Source: Paenibacillus sp. FSL R5-0517
GTDB lineage: Bacteria > Bacillota > Bacilli > Paenibacillales > Paenibacillaceae
Direction: 5' to 3'
Length of the DNA stretch: 64,000 bases
Assembly: GCF_037974355.1 (NCBI RefSeq)
Contig: NZ_CP150235.1
Span: forward strand, 4,898,001-4,962,000
Part shown: piece by piece, positions 8,343-16,998 of the stretch
How the letters are laid out: every line of letters begins with the position of its first letter
Position numbering within the stretch: the first letter of the stretch is position 1
Notes under the pieces: model-generated
Databases searched by the model: none
What the model was told of the DNA's origin: nothing
Seen by the model: the letters and a program-made list of their open reading frames with translations, nothing else
Made by a program: the position numbers and the translations under genes

Positions 8343-8813
8343 TTAAGCTGAAACGTTAAGCTCTTTCAATACCGCGATCTCGTCACAACAATCCTGCTTG
8401 CTGCAATGAACACAGTCCGTCCATACTTTCTCGGGGAAAATTTCTTTTTCCACCACGGCAAAGCCGTTTTTGAGGAAGAAGGATACTTCATATGTCAACG
8501 CCATCACCTTAGGAATCTGTTGTTTCTCCGCCTCTTCTACCAATCGATCCAACAATCGAGAGCCAATACCAAGCCCTTTGTGCCCTTCCGAGATACCGAG
8601 TGATCTGACTTCTACCAAATCATTCCCCAGACGACAAAGCGATCCGCAACCCACCACTTCACCATCAACTTCGGCTACAACAAAGTGCTCCAGCTGCCGG
8701 TGCAGTATTTCCCGTGATCGCGGAAGCATGATCCCACGCTCTGCATAGCCCTTAATCATTTCATACAGTGGTTCAACATCTTCCGGCACGGCTTTTCTGC
8801 ATATTACCGACAT
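8343..8813 (-). CDS. GNAT N-acetyltransferase, ArgA-like
   Basis: 156-residue acetyl-CoA-dependent N-acetyltransferase of the GNAT fold. The central strands and the acetyl-CoA loop are visible (VEVRSLGISEGHKGLGIGSRLLDRLVEEAE), followed by VMALTYEVSFFLKNGFAVVEKEIFPEKVWTDC. The ending resembles the short stand-alone N-acetylglutamate synthases of the arginine pathway. The C-terminus has four cysteines, CVHCSKQDCC, which is unusual for a GNAT enzyme and could bind metal. Whether the substrate is glutamate cannot be decided here; there is no arginine gene nearby. It is a single-gene unit with its own terminator, between hemW and hrcA. Confidence 0.75.
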   Translation of the reverse strand: MSVICRKAVPEDVEPLYEMIKGYAERGIMLPRSREILHRQLEHFVVAEVDGEVVGCGSLCRLGNDLVEVRSLGISEGHKGLGIGSRLLDRLVEEAEKQQIPKVMALTYEVSFFLKNGFAVVEKEIFPEKVWTDCVHCSKQDCCDEIAVLKELNVSA

Positions 8814-8847
8814 CCTGCTCTCCTCCTATTACCAAGCTTTCCAGAGG

Positions 8848-8942
8848 AAAGCTGACTTCGTAGTTGTTAAATTAACACGCTCTGTAAAATCAATATGAAT
8901 AAATATACAACAGAGCGTATAGAATTTCAAGCTACGAATTCA
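8848..8942. repeat. Nested inverted-repeat element at the hemW 3' end
   Basis: The outer arms CTGACTTCGTAG (8848-8859) and CTACGAATTCAG (8931-8942) match at 11 of 12 positions. The inner arms ACGCTCTGT (8877-8885) and ACAGAGCGT (8910-8918) are a perfect 9-bp pair around an AT-rich loop. The right outer arm covers the hemW stop codon. It could act as a terminator or be a remnant of a small mobile element. Confidence 0.55.
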
Positions 8943-10116
8943 GCGATATGGACCCGATAAACTCCGCAAAAACGTCATTTCCGAACAGGATACCCTGCTC
9001 GCTCAGTCGGAAGCCGTCTGCCGTACGCTCAAGCAACCCTGCGTTCAACATTTTACCCAAAGGTTTCGCAAACACTTCTTCCATGGACTCTCCAAACTGT
9101 TCGCTAAACCGTGAGGCTGAAGCCCCCTCCAGCATTCTCAGTCCAACCATCAGATAATCTTCCATAGCCTCCGGGCGAGCAATCTCAAAATGATCCAGAC
9201 GAGGCAATCCTGCTCGTGAAGCTTCAACATAAGGATTTATACCTTTAATATTCATATGACGTTCGCGGCCTATATATCCATGTGCACCTGCACCCAGACC
9301 GTAGTAGTCCTCATTGCGCCAGTACGTAATATTGTGACGACTCTCGAAGCCTGGCTTGGCAAAATTACTGATCTCGTATTGTCCATAGCCTGCTTCTTTC
9401 ATACGTCTCATTAATAGAAGATACATCTCAAGCTCATCATCTTCATGAGGAAGAGGGAGTTGGTTCTTCTGATACAGTGTATGGAAAAGGGTATTCTCTT
9501 CCACTTTCAGGCTGTAGATGGAGTAATGCGGCAGATCCAGTTCCAGCGCTTTGTCGATACTCTCATTCAACATCCCTACAGTTTGGTTCGGCAATCCGAA
9601 CATCAGGTCAATGGACAGATTAGTCAGTCCCGCTTTTCGAGCGTTCTCCAGACTCCGATATACATCATCCGTATTATGAATACGGCCAATGCCTGTCAGC
9701 AGATCATTCTGAAAAGCCTGAACGCCAAAGCTGACACGGTTTACGCCGCCTTCTTTCATTGCAGCGAGCTTCTCCGCATCGGTTGTCCCCGGGTTCGCTT
9801 CCATCGAAAATTCAATATCGTCGGCCCAATTGGGGAAATACGTCTTCACTGAACGAAGGAATACGGCCATTTCATCCGGTTTCAGAGCTGTTGGCGTACC
9901 ACCACCTACAAATATGGTCTTGATCTCACCCGGTGGATTTGCCTTAACTGTATGTTCCATCTCCCGTTCCAGCGCTTCGAGATATTGCATCACGGGCTGA
10001 TCTTTCAGAACGTAGGAGTTAAAGTCGCAATAAAAACACTTATTCGTGCAAAAGGGAATGTGTAGATACACCGCTTGGGGCGCACCTGTCTTCCGGCTGT
10101 GTGCTGCCAATGTCAT
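8932..10116 (-). CDS. hemW: Radical SAM heme chaperone HemW (HemN-like)
   Basis: Radical SAM protein that handles heme insertion; often annotated as oxygen-independent coproporphyrinogen oxidase. 394 residues. The cluster-binding motif is CTNKCFYCDF (CxxxCxxC plus the extra C replaced by F, as in HemW) just after VYLHIPF. Further motifs are FVGGGTPTAL, EANPGT, NRVSFGVQAF and YGLGAGAHGYIG. True HemN has an additional N-terminal part and another cysteine, which argues for HemW. The ATG at 10116 has GAGGGGGA before it; an in-frame start 36 bases earlier lacks such a site. It follows lepA, as in Bacillus. Confidence 0.92.
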   Translation of the reverse strand: MTLAAHSRKTGAPQAVYLHIPFCTNKCFYCDFNSYVLKDQPVMQYLEALEREMEHTVKANPPGEIKTIFVGGGTPTALKPDEMAVFLRSVKTYFPNWADDIEFSMEANPGTTDAEKLAAMKEGGVNRVSFGVQAFQNDLLTGIGRIHNTDDVYRSLENARKAGLTNLSIDLMFGLPNQTVGMLNESIDKALELDLPHYSIYSLKVEENTLFHTLYQKNQLPLPHEDDELEMYLLLMRRMKEAGYGQYEISNFAKPGFESRHNITYWRNEDYYGLGAGAHGYIGRERHMNIKGINPYVEASRAGLPRLDHFEIARPEAMEDYLMVGLRMLEGASASRFSEQFGESMEEVFAKPLGKMLNAGLLERTADGFRLSEQGILFGNDVFAEFIGSISLNS

Positions 10117-10259
10117 GGCAAGTCCCCCTCTATTTGAAAAAAGGAAAGCCATCCGGCTTCCCTTTCAGCTTCGTTATTTAATATTCTGTGTTGTACCTGA
10201 GAAAAAATATCGTTTATCCTTTCATACACAAATTATTGATGTACCGAAAGGATTCACGT

Positions 10260-10279
10260 GACGTTTGCAAGCAAACGTC
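10260..10279 (-). other. Hairpin directly after lepA
   Basis: GACGTTTGC and GCAAACGTC form a perfect 9-bp stem with a two-base loop immediately after the lepA stop codon. No T-run follows on the minus strand, so termination would be weak. It may protect the message 3' end. Confidence 0.5.
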
Positions 10280-12094
10280 TTAATCATCAATTTTCAGTAC
10301 CGCCATAAATGCCTCTTGCGGCACCTCAACGTTACCAACCTGCTTCATCCGCTTCTTACCTTCCTTCTGCTTCTCAAGCAGTTTCCGTTTCCGCGAGATG
10401 TCACCACCATAACACTTGGCAAGTACGTTTTTACGCATGGCTTTTACCGTTTCACGGGCAACGACCTTGGTACCTACAGATGCTTGAATCGGCACCTCGA
10501 ACATTTGCCGTGGAATCAGCTCGCGCAGCTTCTCACAGACAATGCGTCCGCGGTTATAGGCACGGTCACGGTGAACGATAAAGGACAGGGCATCAACCTG
10601 CTCGCCATTGAGTACAATATCCATTTTCGCCAGATTGGACTGACGGTAACCGGACAGCTCATAATCCAGAGATGCATATCCTTTGGTACCGGATTTCAAC
10701 TGGTCGAAGAAGTCATATACAATCTCGGACAACGGAATCTCATAGGTAATGGTAACCCGGGTCGTGTCCAGATATTCCATATTCACATATTCACCGCGTT
10801 TATTCTGACACAGTTCCATAATGGTACCTACATAATCATTCGGTACGATAATATCTGCCTTAACGTATGGTTCCTCGACGTAATCAATCCGTCCCACCTC
10901 AGGATAGTTGGATGGGTTATCGATTTTCATCACTTCACCATTCGTTAAAGTGACGTGGTAGATTACACTTGGTGCCGTTGTAATCAACGGAATGTTGAAC
11001 TCCCGCTCGATCCGCTCCTGAATAACGTCCATGTGAAGCAGTCCAAGGAATCCACAACGGAATCCAAAACCGAGTGCACTGGATGTTTCCGGTTCAAAGC
11101 TCAGAGACGCATCGTTCAACTGCAATTTCTCCAATGCTTCACGCAGATCAACATAGTCGGAGGTTTCGATCGGATAGAGACCACAATACACCATTGGGTT
11201 AATTTTACGATAACCCGGCAAAGGCTCTGGTGTTGGATTTTTGGCATCAGTTACGGTATCCCCGACTTGTGTATCGCCAACATGTCGAATACCTGCAACG
11301 ATAAATCCAACATCACCCACGTTCAGCTCGTCCACGATGGTCATGCGAGGTTTGAACGCACCAACTTCAATGACTTCAAATGATTTACCTGTTGCCATCA
11401 TTTTGATTTTGGAACCGGATTTGATTTTGCCGTCGACAACACGTACATATACGATTACACCTTTGTACGGGTCATAGTGCGAGTCAAAAATCAGCGCTTT
11501 CAAAGGTTGGTCAGGATCACCGGTTGGTGCAGGAACACTTTGCACCACTTGCTCCAAAATTTCTTTGATTCCGATGCCTGATTTGGCCGAAGCCAAAACC
11601 GCATTACTTGTGTCCAAACCAATAACATCTTCCACTTCCTGCTTCACCCGTTCAGGATCAGCACTTGGAAGGTCAATTTTGTTGATAACTGGTAGAATTT
11701 CAAGGTTGTTATCCAGTGCCAGATACACATTGGCAAGTGTTTGGGCTTCAATTCCCTGAGCCGCATCCACAACCAACAGAGCACCTTCACATGCAGCAAG
11801 ACTGCGTGATACTTCATATGTGAAGTCTACGTGTCCTGGTGTATCAATCAGATTCAATAAATACTCTTCACCGTCATCCGCTTTGTAAGTCAAAGCTACT
11901 GCTTGTAGCTTGATTGTTATTCCACGTTCGCGTTCAAGGTCCATCTTATCCAGAACCTGTTCCTGCATTTCACGCGAAGTGAGCGCACCTGTGTGCTCCA
12001 AGATCCGGTCCGCAAGTGTTGATTTGCCGTGATCTATATGTGCAATGATAGAAAAGTTACGAATTTTACGTTGTCTTGCCCGAATGTCAGTCAT
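10280..12094 (-). CDS. lepA: Elongation factor 4 (LepA), back-translocating GTPase
   Basis: Ribosome-binding translational GTPase of 604 residues, family length. The G motifs are AHIDHGKSTLADRIL (G1), RERGITIKLQAV (G2), DTPGHVDF (G3), NKIDLPSAD (G4) and SAKSGIGIKEIL (G5). The EF-G-like domains II, III and V follow, then the LepA-specific C-terminal domain ending KAMRKNVLAKCYGGDISRKRKLLEKQKEGKKRMKQVG. The start has GGGGGTAAGGA before the ATG. It lies between yqxA and hemW, matching the Bacillus order gpr-spoIIP-yqxA-lepA-hemW. Confidence 0.97.
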   Translation of the reverse strand: MTDIRARQRKIRNFSIIAHIDHGKSTLADRILEHTGALTSREMQEQVLDKMDLERERGITIKLQAVALTYKADDGEEYLLNLIDTPGHVDFTYEVSRSLAACEGALLVVDAAQGIEAQTLANVYLALDNNLEILPVINKIDLPSADPERVKQEVEDVIGLDTSNAVLASAKSGIGIKEILEQVVQSVPAPTGDPDQPLKALIFDSHYDPYKGVIVYVRVVDGKIKSGSKIKMMATGKSFEVIEVGAFKPRMTIVDELNVGDVGFIVAGIRHVGDTQVGDTVTDAKNPTPEPLPGYRKINPMVYCGLYPIETSDYVDLREALEKLQLNDASLSFEPETSSALGFGFRCGFLGLLHMDVIQERIEREFNIPLITTAPSVIYHVTLTNGEVMKIDNPSNYPEVGRIDYVEEPYVKADIIVPNDYVGTIMELCQNKRGEYVNMEYLDTTRVTITYEIPLSEIVYDFFDQLKSGTKGYASLDYELSGYRQSNLAKMDIVLNGEQVDALSFIVHRDRAYNRGRIVCEKLRELIPRQMFEVPIQASVGTKVVARETVKAMRKNVLAKCYGGDISRKRKLLEKQKEGKKRMKQVGNVEVPQEAFMAVLKIDD

Positions 12095-12239
12095 TCCTTA
12101 CCCCCAGAAACAGCCTAGTGTCAATCACTTCATTATAACAGTTGAAGCACAGTGCATCAATCCCGTGATGTCTCAACTTTACAATAAAGTGTGATCATAC
12201 ACTCCTAGAGGTTATATTGTACCTTTAATCCATGGTATT

Positions 12240-12599
12240 TTATTCAGCAACGCCGCTAAAAAGAGAGACCACCCACTTGATTCCACTATGTGAGAGATTT
12301 TGCAATAGTCCTGCCGTTTTGTCTGCCAACACATCGACCGGAGCCTTACTCTGATCTGCCCCAAGCACTTGGCTTGGCGACTGAACAGGTACAAATGGGG
12401 GTTCTTTGATTTCCTTTTGCATAGGTGCAGCTGGAACAGATTCGGTAACCGGGGAAGTTGGCTCAGTTGTTACCACGGTTGACGTGCCTCCTGATGGATT
12501 GCCAATCTGAAAGTTGCCGCCAGCCAGCTGCATTCCAAACAGAACACCCAGCAACATTAATACAGCCATGGATAACAGTCTTTTACCGAATCTGGACAT
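12240..12599 (-). CDS. yqxA: YqxA family protein (DUF3679-like)
   Basis: 119-residue protein with one N-terminal membrane segment (LLSMAVLMLLGVLFGMQLA, about residues 8-26). A low-complexity Thr/Pro/Val/Glu-rich exterior stretch follows, then a short helical tail (VDVLADKTAGLLQNLSHSGIKWVVSLFSGV). Length, topology and position between spoIIP and lepA match Bacillus YqxA, a family of unknown function. The position contributes much of the call; sequence similarity itself cannot be measured here. It is probably co-transcribed with spoIIP, which ends 53 bases before. Confidence 0.72.
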   Translation of the reverse strand: MSRFGKRLLSMAVLMLLGVLFGMQLAGGNFQIGNPSGGTSTVVTTEPTSPVTESVPAAPMQKEIKEPPFVPVQSPSQVLGADQSKAPVDVLADKTAGLLQNLSHSGIKWVVSLFSGVAE

Positions 12600-12652
12600 A
12601 TGCTTAGCCTCCTGTCACTCTCTACTATTTTCATCTTCTTACATATATAGTC

Positions 12653-13948
12653 CTACCCACCCTGCGACGAGGTTTCCGCACTTGCTTTGTCCACCTTCTG
12701 ATCTTCCCAATACACTTGGGCAATCATGTCTGCGAGGATCTTTGATGTCCGTTGTAACTCAGCTCCTGTATTGTCAATGCCGCCTATCTCGATCAAAATA
12801 CTGTTGGGTGAAAGGGTTTGGTTATACTCTCCATTGTTGGCGCCTCCGCCATCCTTACCCCACACACCACGGGATACTCCCGGGTACTTGGCTTCCAGCT
12901 TCTTATGAATTTTCGCTGCAAAGGCTTCATTCTGCCGCCAATTTGGATTTTCATGTCCAATAATGAAATACACTTTGGCGTAGCCCAAGTCATTAATTGT
13001 CGTTGTTGTTTTGCCATGACGCTGTGAATCGCGGTGAATGTCTATGAGATACGTCAGATCATCATTTTGAGCAAGTGCCGCTTTTACCGTTTGACGAGAA
13101 TATTTATAGGAATAGTTCCAGTTATAATCCTTTACTTTAGTCGGGTAATCATCCTTGGCGTGCTCTACGCCGATTCCCAGCTTCTCCAGACTGTCTGAGA
13201 GATAGGTGCCCACTTGAAACACATTGCCGGTTGATTTGCCTGATGATGGATTATCACTTTTCGTACCTAGCAATGGATTGTATCCTTCCCGTGGATGGGA
13301 ATGATAGATAAGAATTGATTTTTTGCCTGTTGTCGGGGAGCCTGAATTATCTTTCTCTCCATTCTTCGCTGGGGGATCTGCCTTGCCTTCTCCATCCCCA
13401 GGCTCGCTCGAATCAGGCGGATCCGTATTGTCCTGACCTGGTGGAACATGCAGTTCACTACCGGGTTTCCCTCCACCTGCGGAAGCTGTATCCGTAAGAC
13501 CAGGACCGGGCTGATAATCTTCTGGAGCCTCTGCTTTTTCGTTACCAGATCCAGGACGGAGCAGAACAGGTTGGTTGGAACCCATGCCCGGCATTTCTCT
13601 AGCAATCAGGCTCTTGGGATCTTGAGGATTTACATTCGTTAGTAATTGGAAAACAAATGAAGTGAGATTCTCACCGGATATGGCAGAGGTCTGTTCTTTC
13701 TGGGTGAGATGGGGCATCTCCATACCGAGCATATCGACGAAAAAGCGGCTTGATACAGCACTCGCAAATCCTTTCATCGAAGAAACGGGTGAATTATTCA
13801 AGCGTTTCTCTGCCATGCCCCCAAGACCAAGTACGATAAAAAACAAGGCAGATATGATCATAAGCAACAACAACGTACGGCCCATGGCCAGCACGTGCAG
13901 ACATCTTTTTTTCCACTTTCCAATATTCCAGGCCAATATCTTGTTCAT
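12653..13948 (-). CDS. spoIIP: Stage II sporulation protein P
   Basis: Cell-wall amidase/endopeptidase that, with SpoIID and SpoIIM, drives engulfment. 431 residues. There is an N-terminal membrane anchor (GRTLLLLMIISALFFIVLGLGG) and a long Pro/Gly/Ser/Asp-rich linker at about residues 140-225. The catalytic domain shows ILIYHSHPREGYNPLL, TYLIDIHRDSQRHGKTTTTIN and NSILIEIGGIDNT, containing the expected zinc-ligand histidines and glutamate. The ATG at 13948 has GGAAGGAG before it. It follows gpr on the same strand across a terminator. The linker is longer and more repetitive than the B. subtilis protein as I remember it. Confidence 0.93.
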   Translation of the reverse strand: MNKILAWNIGKWKKRCLHVLAMGRTLLLLMIISALFFIVLGLGGMAEKRLNNSPVSSMKGFASAVSSRFFVDMLGMEMPHLTQKEQTSAISGENLTSFVFQLLTNVNPQDPKSLIAREMPGMGSNQPVLLRPGSGNEKAEAPEDYQPGPGLTDTASAGGGKPGSELHVPPGQDNTDPPDSSEPGDGEGKADPPAKNGEKDNSGSPTTGKKSILIYHSHPREGYNPLLGTKSDNPSSGKSTGNVFQVGTYLSDSLEKLGIGVEHAKDDYPTKVKDYNWNYSYKYSRQTVKAALAQNDDLTYLIDIHRDSQRHGKTTTTINDLGYAKVYFIIGHENPNWRQNEAFAAKIHKKLEAKYPGVSRGVWGKDGGGANNGEYNQTLSPNSILIEIGGIDNTGAELQRTSKILADMIAQVYWEDQKVDKASAETSSQGG

Positions 13949-14041
13949 TCTGCTGTCTCCTTCCCTGCTGGACAACTCTTATACTTCAACTCTATGAGCC
14001 CGCCCAATCTGATAGAACAGGAAAATGAAAGATTCCAGAAA

Positions 14042-14076
14042 CAAAAAAAGAAAGTCCGATAGATTCGGACCTTCTT
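14042..14076 (-). terminator. Terminator after gpr
   Basis: Minus-strand AAGGTCCGAAT...ATCGGACTTTC followed by seven T, 15 bases after the gpr stop. It separates gpr from spoIIP. Confidence 0.82.
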
Positions 14077-14090
14077 CTCAGTTTTAAGTT

Positions 14091-15092
14091 TTAATGTGTA
14101 TAAGCAGCTACGTTATCCGGATTCACTGCATCATGGAGTGCGGCGTTAAGTCCTGTAGCGATAACGTTGGCAATTCCTTCAATAAACTCATCGATTTCCT
14201 TCGGAGTAACAATGAGGTCATGACCCAGTGGCTCCAGTACCTCTTTGACCAGACTCAAGCGATCTTGCTCACCAATGTCGTCCAACATGCCCATGATCTG
14301 TTTTGTCTGATCGGTTTCCTGGCGGAAGTGCGAGCGCATCATCTCAATCACATTGTTCACAATGGTGGACGCATAACATACGGTAGGCACTCCGATGGCG
14401 ATGCATGGCACGCCTAATATCTCACGAGTCAGGCCACGCCGTTTGTTTCCAATACCGGAACCAGGATGGATACCAATATCGGCTACTTGAATGGTGGTAT
14501 TTACACGTTCCAGAGAACGGGAGGCCAGGGCATCAATTGCTATAATAGCATCTGGCTTGGTCCGGTCTACAATCCCCTGTACGATGTCACTGGATTCAAT
14601 GCCCGTTGTCCCTAACACACCAGGAGCAATTGCGCTGACCTCCCGATATCCTGGCGCAACCTGATCGGGCACCAATTCGAAATACTGACGGGTTACCATC
14701 AGATTTTCCACAACAAGTGGACCGAGTGAATCCGGGGTGACATTCAAGTTGCCCAGACCAACAATCAAGACCTTGGATGTTTTGTTGATTCCGGCCTTGA
14801 TCATAAAATCTTCCATCTCGCGTGTGAACTCGGCAGCAACACGTTCCTGTAAATCCGTATCCCCATTCCGTAGTGAGGGGACTTCCAACGTGACATAATG
14901 ACCTTTCACCCGACCAATGGCTGTGGCTGCTTCATCATTAAGTACATCAATACGTGTAATTGTAATGCCCTCTTTTTTTTCCACATCTTCCCGCAATCCG
15001 GGAATCGTCTGTTTCTGTCCACCTTGCGCCATTTCCTTGGAGTCGATGGCCAAATCGGTACGAACTGTATAGTTTTGCAAATCCAGTGTCAT
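14091..15092 (-). CDS. gpr: Germination (spore) protease GPR
   Basis: Protease that degrades small acid-soluble spore proteins during germination; 333 residues. The start MTLDLQNYTVRTDLAIDSKEMA resembles the GPR propeptide region with its VRTDLA self-cleavage surroundings. The core contains VLIVGLGNLNVTPDSLGPLVVENLMVTRQ and DAIIAIDALASRSLERVNTTIQVADIGIHPGSGIGNKR, typical of the A25 peptidase family. The ATG at 15092 agrees with the family N-terminus; GGGAGG lies upstream. A forespore-type promoter is found at 15125-15154. Synthesis is expected in the forespore as an inactive zymogen. Confidence 0.95.
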   Translation of the reverse strand: MTLDLQNYTVRTDLAIDSKEMAQGGQKQTIPGLREDVEKKEGITITRIDVLNDEAATAIGRVKGHYVTLEVPSLRNGDTDLQERVAAEFTREMEDFMIKAGINKTSKVLIVGLGNLNVTPDSLGPLVVENLMVTRQYFELVPDQVAPGYREVSAIAPGVLGTTGIESSDIVQGIVDRTKPDAIIAIDALASRSLERVNTTIQVADIGIHPGSGIGNKRRGLTREILGVPCIAIGVPTVCYASTIVNNVIEMMRSHFRQETDQTKQIMGMLDDIGEQDRLSLVKEVLEPLGHDLIVTPKEIDEFIEGIANVIATGLNAALHDAVNPDNVAAYTH

Positions 15093-15124
15093 TCTGTCCC
15101 TGCCTCCCTTACCGCATTTGAGCA

Positions 15125-15154
15125 TATTGTGTGGGAAAAAGAGTTTCTTTATGC
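15125..15154 (-). promoter_or_regulatory. Candidate forespore (sigma-G/sigma-F) promoter of gpr
   Basis: Minus strand GCATA (15154-15150), 18-bp spacer, CACAATA (15131-15125). The -35 fits GNATR, the -10 differs from CATnnTA at one position, and the spacing is that expected for sigma-G/F. The predicted start is about 25 bases before the gpr ATG. Confidence 0.55.
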
Positions 15155-15182
15155 AGCATGTCAAACATCGTAGGAATATCTG

Positions 15183-15211
15183 TTGCATTTTACATGCTAG
15201 CGTGATAGAAT
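15183..15211 (+). promoter_or_regulatory. Sigma-A promoter of rpsT
   Basis: TTGCAT (15183-15188), 17-bp spacer, TAGAAT (15206-15211), about 55 bases before the rpsT start codon. Good match and spacing. Confidence 0.65.
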
Positions 15212-15267
15212 ATTTTAAGTTGTGAAACGTTTGTATTCATGCAAATGCCTTACAGGAGGTGAATGTA

Positions 15268-15540
15268 ATGCCAAACATCAAATCCGCTGTTAAACGCGTA
15301 AAAACGAGCGACAAGCGCCGCGCACTCAACGCTTCCCAGAAGTCTGCACTCCGTACAGCTGTTAAAGCTGCTGATGCTGCTCTGGTAAGTAACGAAGTTG
15401 ATACTGCAAAAGCTGCGATTCAAGCTGCTTCCAAAAAGCTGGACAAGGCTGTAACTAAAGGTCTGGTTCATAAAAATGCTGCAGCACGCAAAAAGTCTCG
15501 CTTGGCGAAAAAACTGAACGCTCTTTCCGCACAAGCGTAA
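15268..15540 (+). CDS. rpsT: 30S ribosomal protein S20
   Basis: Small basic ribosomal protein of 90 residues that binds 16S rRNA. It begins MPNIKSAVKRVKTSDKRRAL and has the family Lys/Arg/Ala composition, ending NAAARKKSRLAKKLNALSAQA. The ATG at 15268 has AGGAGGTGA at ideal spacing; a GTG nine bases earlier overlaps that site and is not used. It is the lone plus-strand gene in this part of the minus-strand cluster, divergent from gpr and convergent with holA, as in B. subtilis. Confidence 0.98.
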   Translation: MPNIKSAVKRVKTSDKRRALNASQKSALRTAVKAADAALVSNEVDTAKAAIQAASKKLDKAVTKGLVHKNAAARKKSRLAKKLNALSAQA

Positions 15541-15566
15541 GAAGCGTTACTTATACGATCCAATGG

Positions 15567-15603
15567 AAAAATCCTGAACAGCATAGGCTTTCAGGATTTT
15601 TTA
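15567..15603 (+). terminator. Terminator of rpsT
   Basis: AAAATCCTGAA...TTCAGGATTTTTT about 27 bases after the rpsT stop, with an 11-bp stem and T-run. Confidence 0.88.
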
Positions 15604-15633
15604 GTATCTGATTCGATAAGTATAAGACACAGA

Positions 15634-15688
15634 CAAAGCGACCTTTATTCCGATGATCTAACCATCATGGAGCAAAGGTCGCTTTGTT
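15634..15688. terminator. Long hairpin, terminator of holA (probably bidirectional)
   Basis: CAAAGCGACCTTT and AAAGGTCGCTTTG form a 13-bp stem with an inner ATGAT/ATCAT pair. T-rich sequence follows on both strands. It sits between the convergent rpsT and holA. Confidence 0.75.
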
Positions 15689-15726
15689 TGTTATTTACAC
15701 TAGTAATCTATTACGGTACCTATTTT

Positions 15727-16743
15727 TTACGCACCAAGTCTTAATAAGAACAGCTCCAGACCAAGTACTTTATCCACCGCTCCTGTTTTCATCTGGTAAT
15801 CCAGTTCGCTGAGGTGACTCAAGATCATTCTCAGACGATCCGCCTGAAACTTGCGAGCTTGTTCTCCCGCAATCTTAACGGCATATGGATGCAGGCCAAG
15901 CTGACTGGCGATCTGCTGTTGGGAGTAGCTTTGTTGGCCCAACTCTTTAACTTGAATCATAATCCGAAACTGCCGAGCGATCAAAGCCGCAATTTTAATC
16001 GGTTCTTCCCGCTGCTTCAGCAACTCATAGAACAGAGCCAATGCCTTCTCCAGTCGCAAATTAGCCAGTTCTTCCACCAGTGAAAATACATTCTGCTCTG
16101 TACTGCGGGCAACCAGCGATTCAATATCAGCACGCTTAATAGTCCCACCATTACCCGCAAACAAACATAACTTGTCTACTTCAGCAGACAGGGTCTGAAG
16201 ACCTGTTCCTGCATAGTTGATTAATGTTTCCGCCGCTCCTGTCTCCAAGGAAACATCCCGCTGCTTCGCCAGTTTCACGATCCAATTCAACAGCTCATCT
16301 CCACTTAGTGGAGCAAAAGCAAGAACGACTGCCTGTTTCTTGACAGCCTTCACCAGTTTCTTGCGCTCATCCAGCTTATCCCCTTGGGCCAGGAAAACAA
16401 TCGTACTGTAATCTGCCGGATTTTCCATATATGTAAGCAGACGATCAACCTGATGTTCAATCTTGGATTCTTTACCTGCAGTGAACAGGCTCGCGTCCCT
16501 TACAATAATTAATTTGCGTGGAACGAGAAAAGGTACGGTCTCTGCTTCTTCAATAACGACCTCCACAGCCGTCTCAGACAAATCATATGGAATAATCGCA
16601 AAATCACGATGTTCTTCTTCAATAACCTGTTCTTTTAACATATCCGTAAATTGCTGTATCTGGTACTTCTCCGTTCCGTACAGCACATAGATCGGTGCCG
16701 TTTCTCCATTACGTATTGCCTTTGTTGCACTTTTTACATCCAT
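15727..16743 (-). CDS. holA: DNA polymerase III subunit delta
   Basis: Clamp-loader delta subunit that opens the sliding clamp; 338 residues. The N-terminal AAA+-like domain has the family pattern PIYVLYGTEKYQIQQFTDMLKE, then VPFLVPRKLIIVRDASLF and STIVFLAQGDKLDERKKLVKAVKK. The collar domain includes LARQFRIMIQVKELGQQSYSQQQIASQLGLHPYAVKIAGEQARKF. As expected for delta it lacks a working Walker A motif. The ATG has AGGAGG upstream. The order comE-holA-rpsT-gpr matches Bacillus except for the genes inserted between comEC and holA. Confidence 0.93.
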   Translation of the reverse strand: MDVKSATKAIRNGETAPIYVLYGTEKYQIQQFTDMLKEQVIEEEHRDFAIIPYDLSETAVEVVIEEAETVPFLVPRKLIIVRDASLFTAGKESKIEHQVDRLLTYMENPADYSTIVFLAQGDKLDERKKLVKAVKKQAVVLAFAPLSGDELLNWIVKLAKQRDVSLETGAAETLINYAGTGLQTLSAEVDKLCLFAGNGGTIKRADIESLVARSTEQNVFSLVEELANLRLEKALALFYELLKQREEPIKIAALIARQFRIMIQVKELGQQSYSQQQIASQLGLHPYAVKIAGEQARKFQADRLRMILSHLSELDYQMKTGAVDKVLGLELFLLRLGA

Positions 16744-16795
16744 TCACGGCGCCTCCTTATCCCTCTTATCCTACCAGAAAAAGCGCAAGACAACA

Positions 16796-16833
16796 AAGGG
16801 ACCTTACATCCAGTTGCGGATGAAGGTCCCCTG
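16796..16833 (-). terminator. Hairpin after the anti-sigma gene
   Basis: Minus-strand AGGGGACCTTCATCC pairs with GGATGTAAGGTCCCT and is followed by TTGTTGTCTTG. It lies 165 bases after the anti-sigma stop and just before holA. The T-run is imperfect. Confidence 0.55.
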
Positions 16834-16998
16834 TCCTACATCTATATAAACGCAGACACCAGCCATTCTAGAAAAAGCCAGCGCGCGGTCATACGACGTC
16901 AGTTGTTTGAACTGAGATAGGACTTTTTGTTACTTCCATTATATGCTTGTCATACTGAAAATGTTCTTTCGTTTGAGGAGTGAACTTCCCAATCTTAA

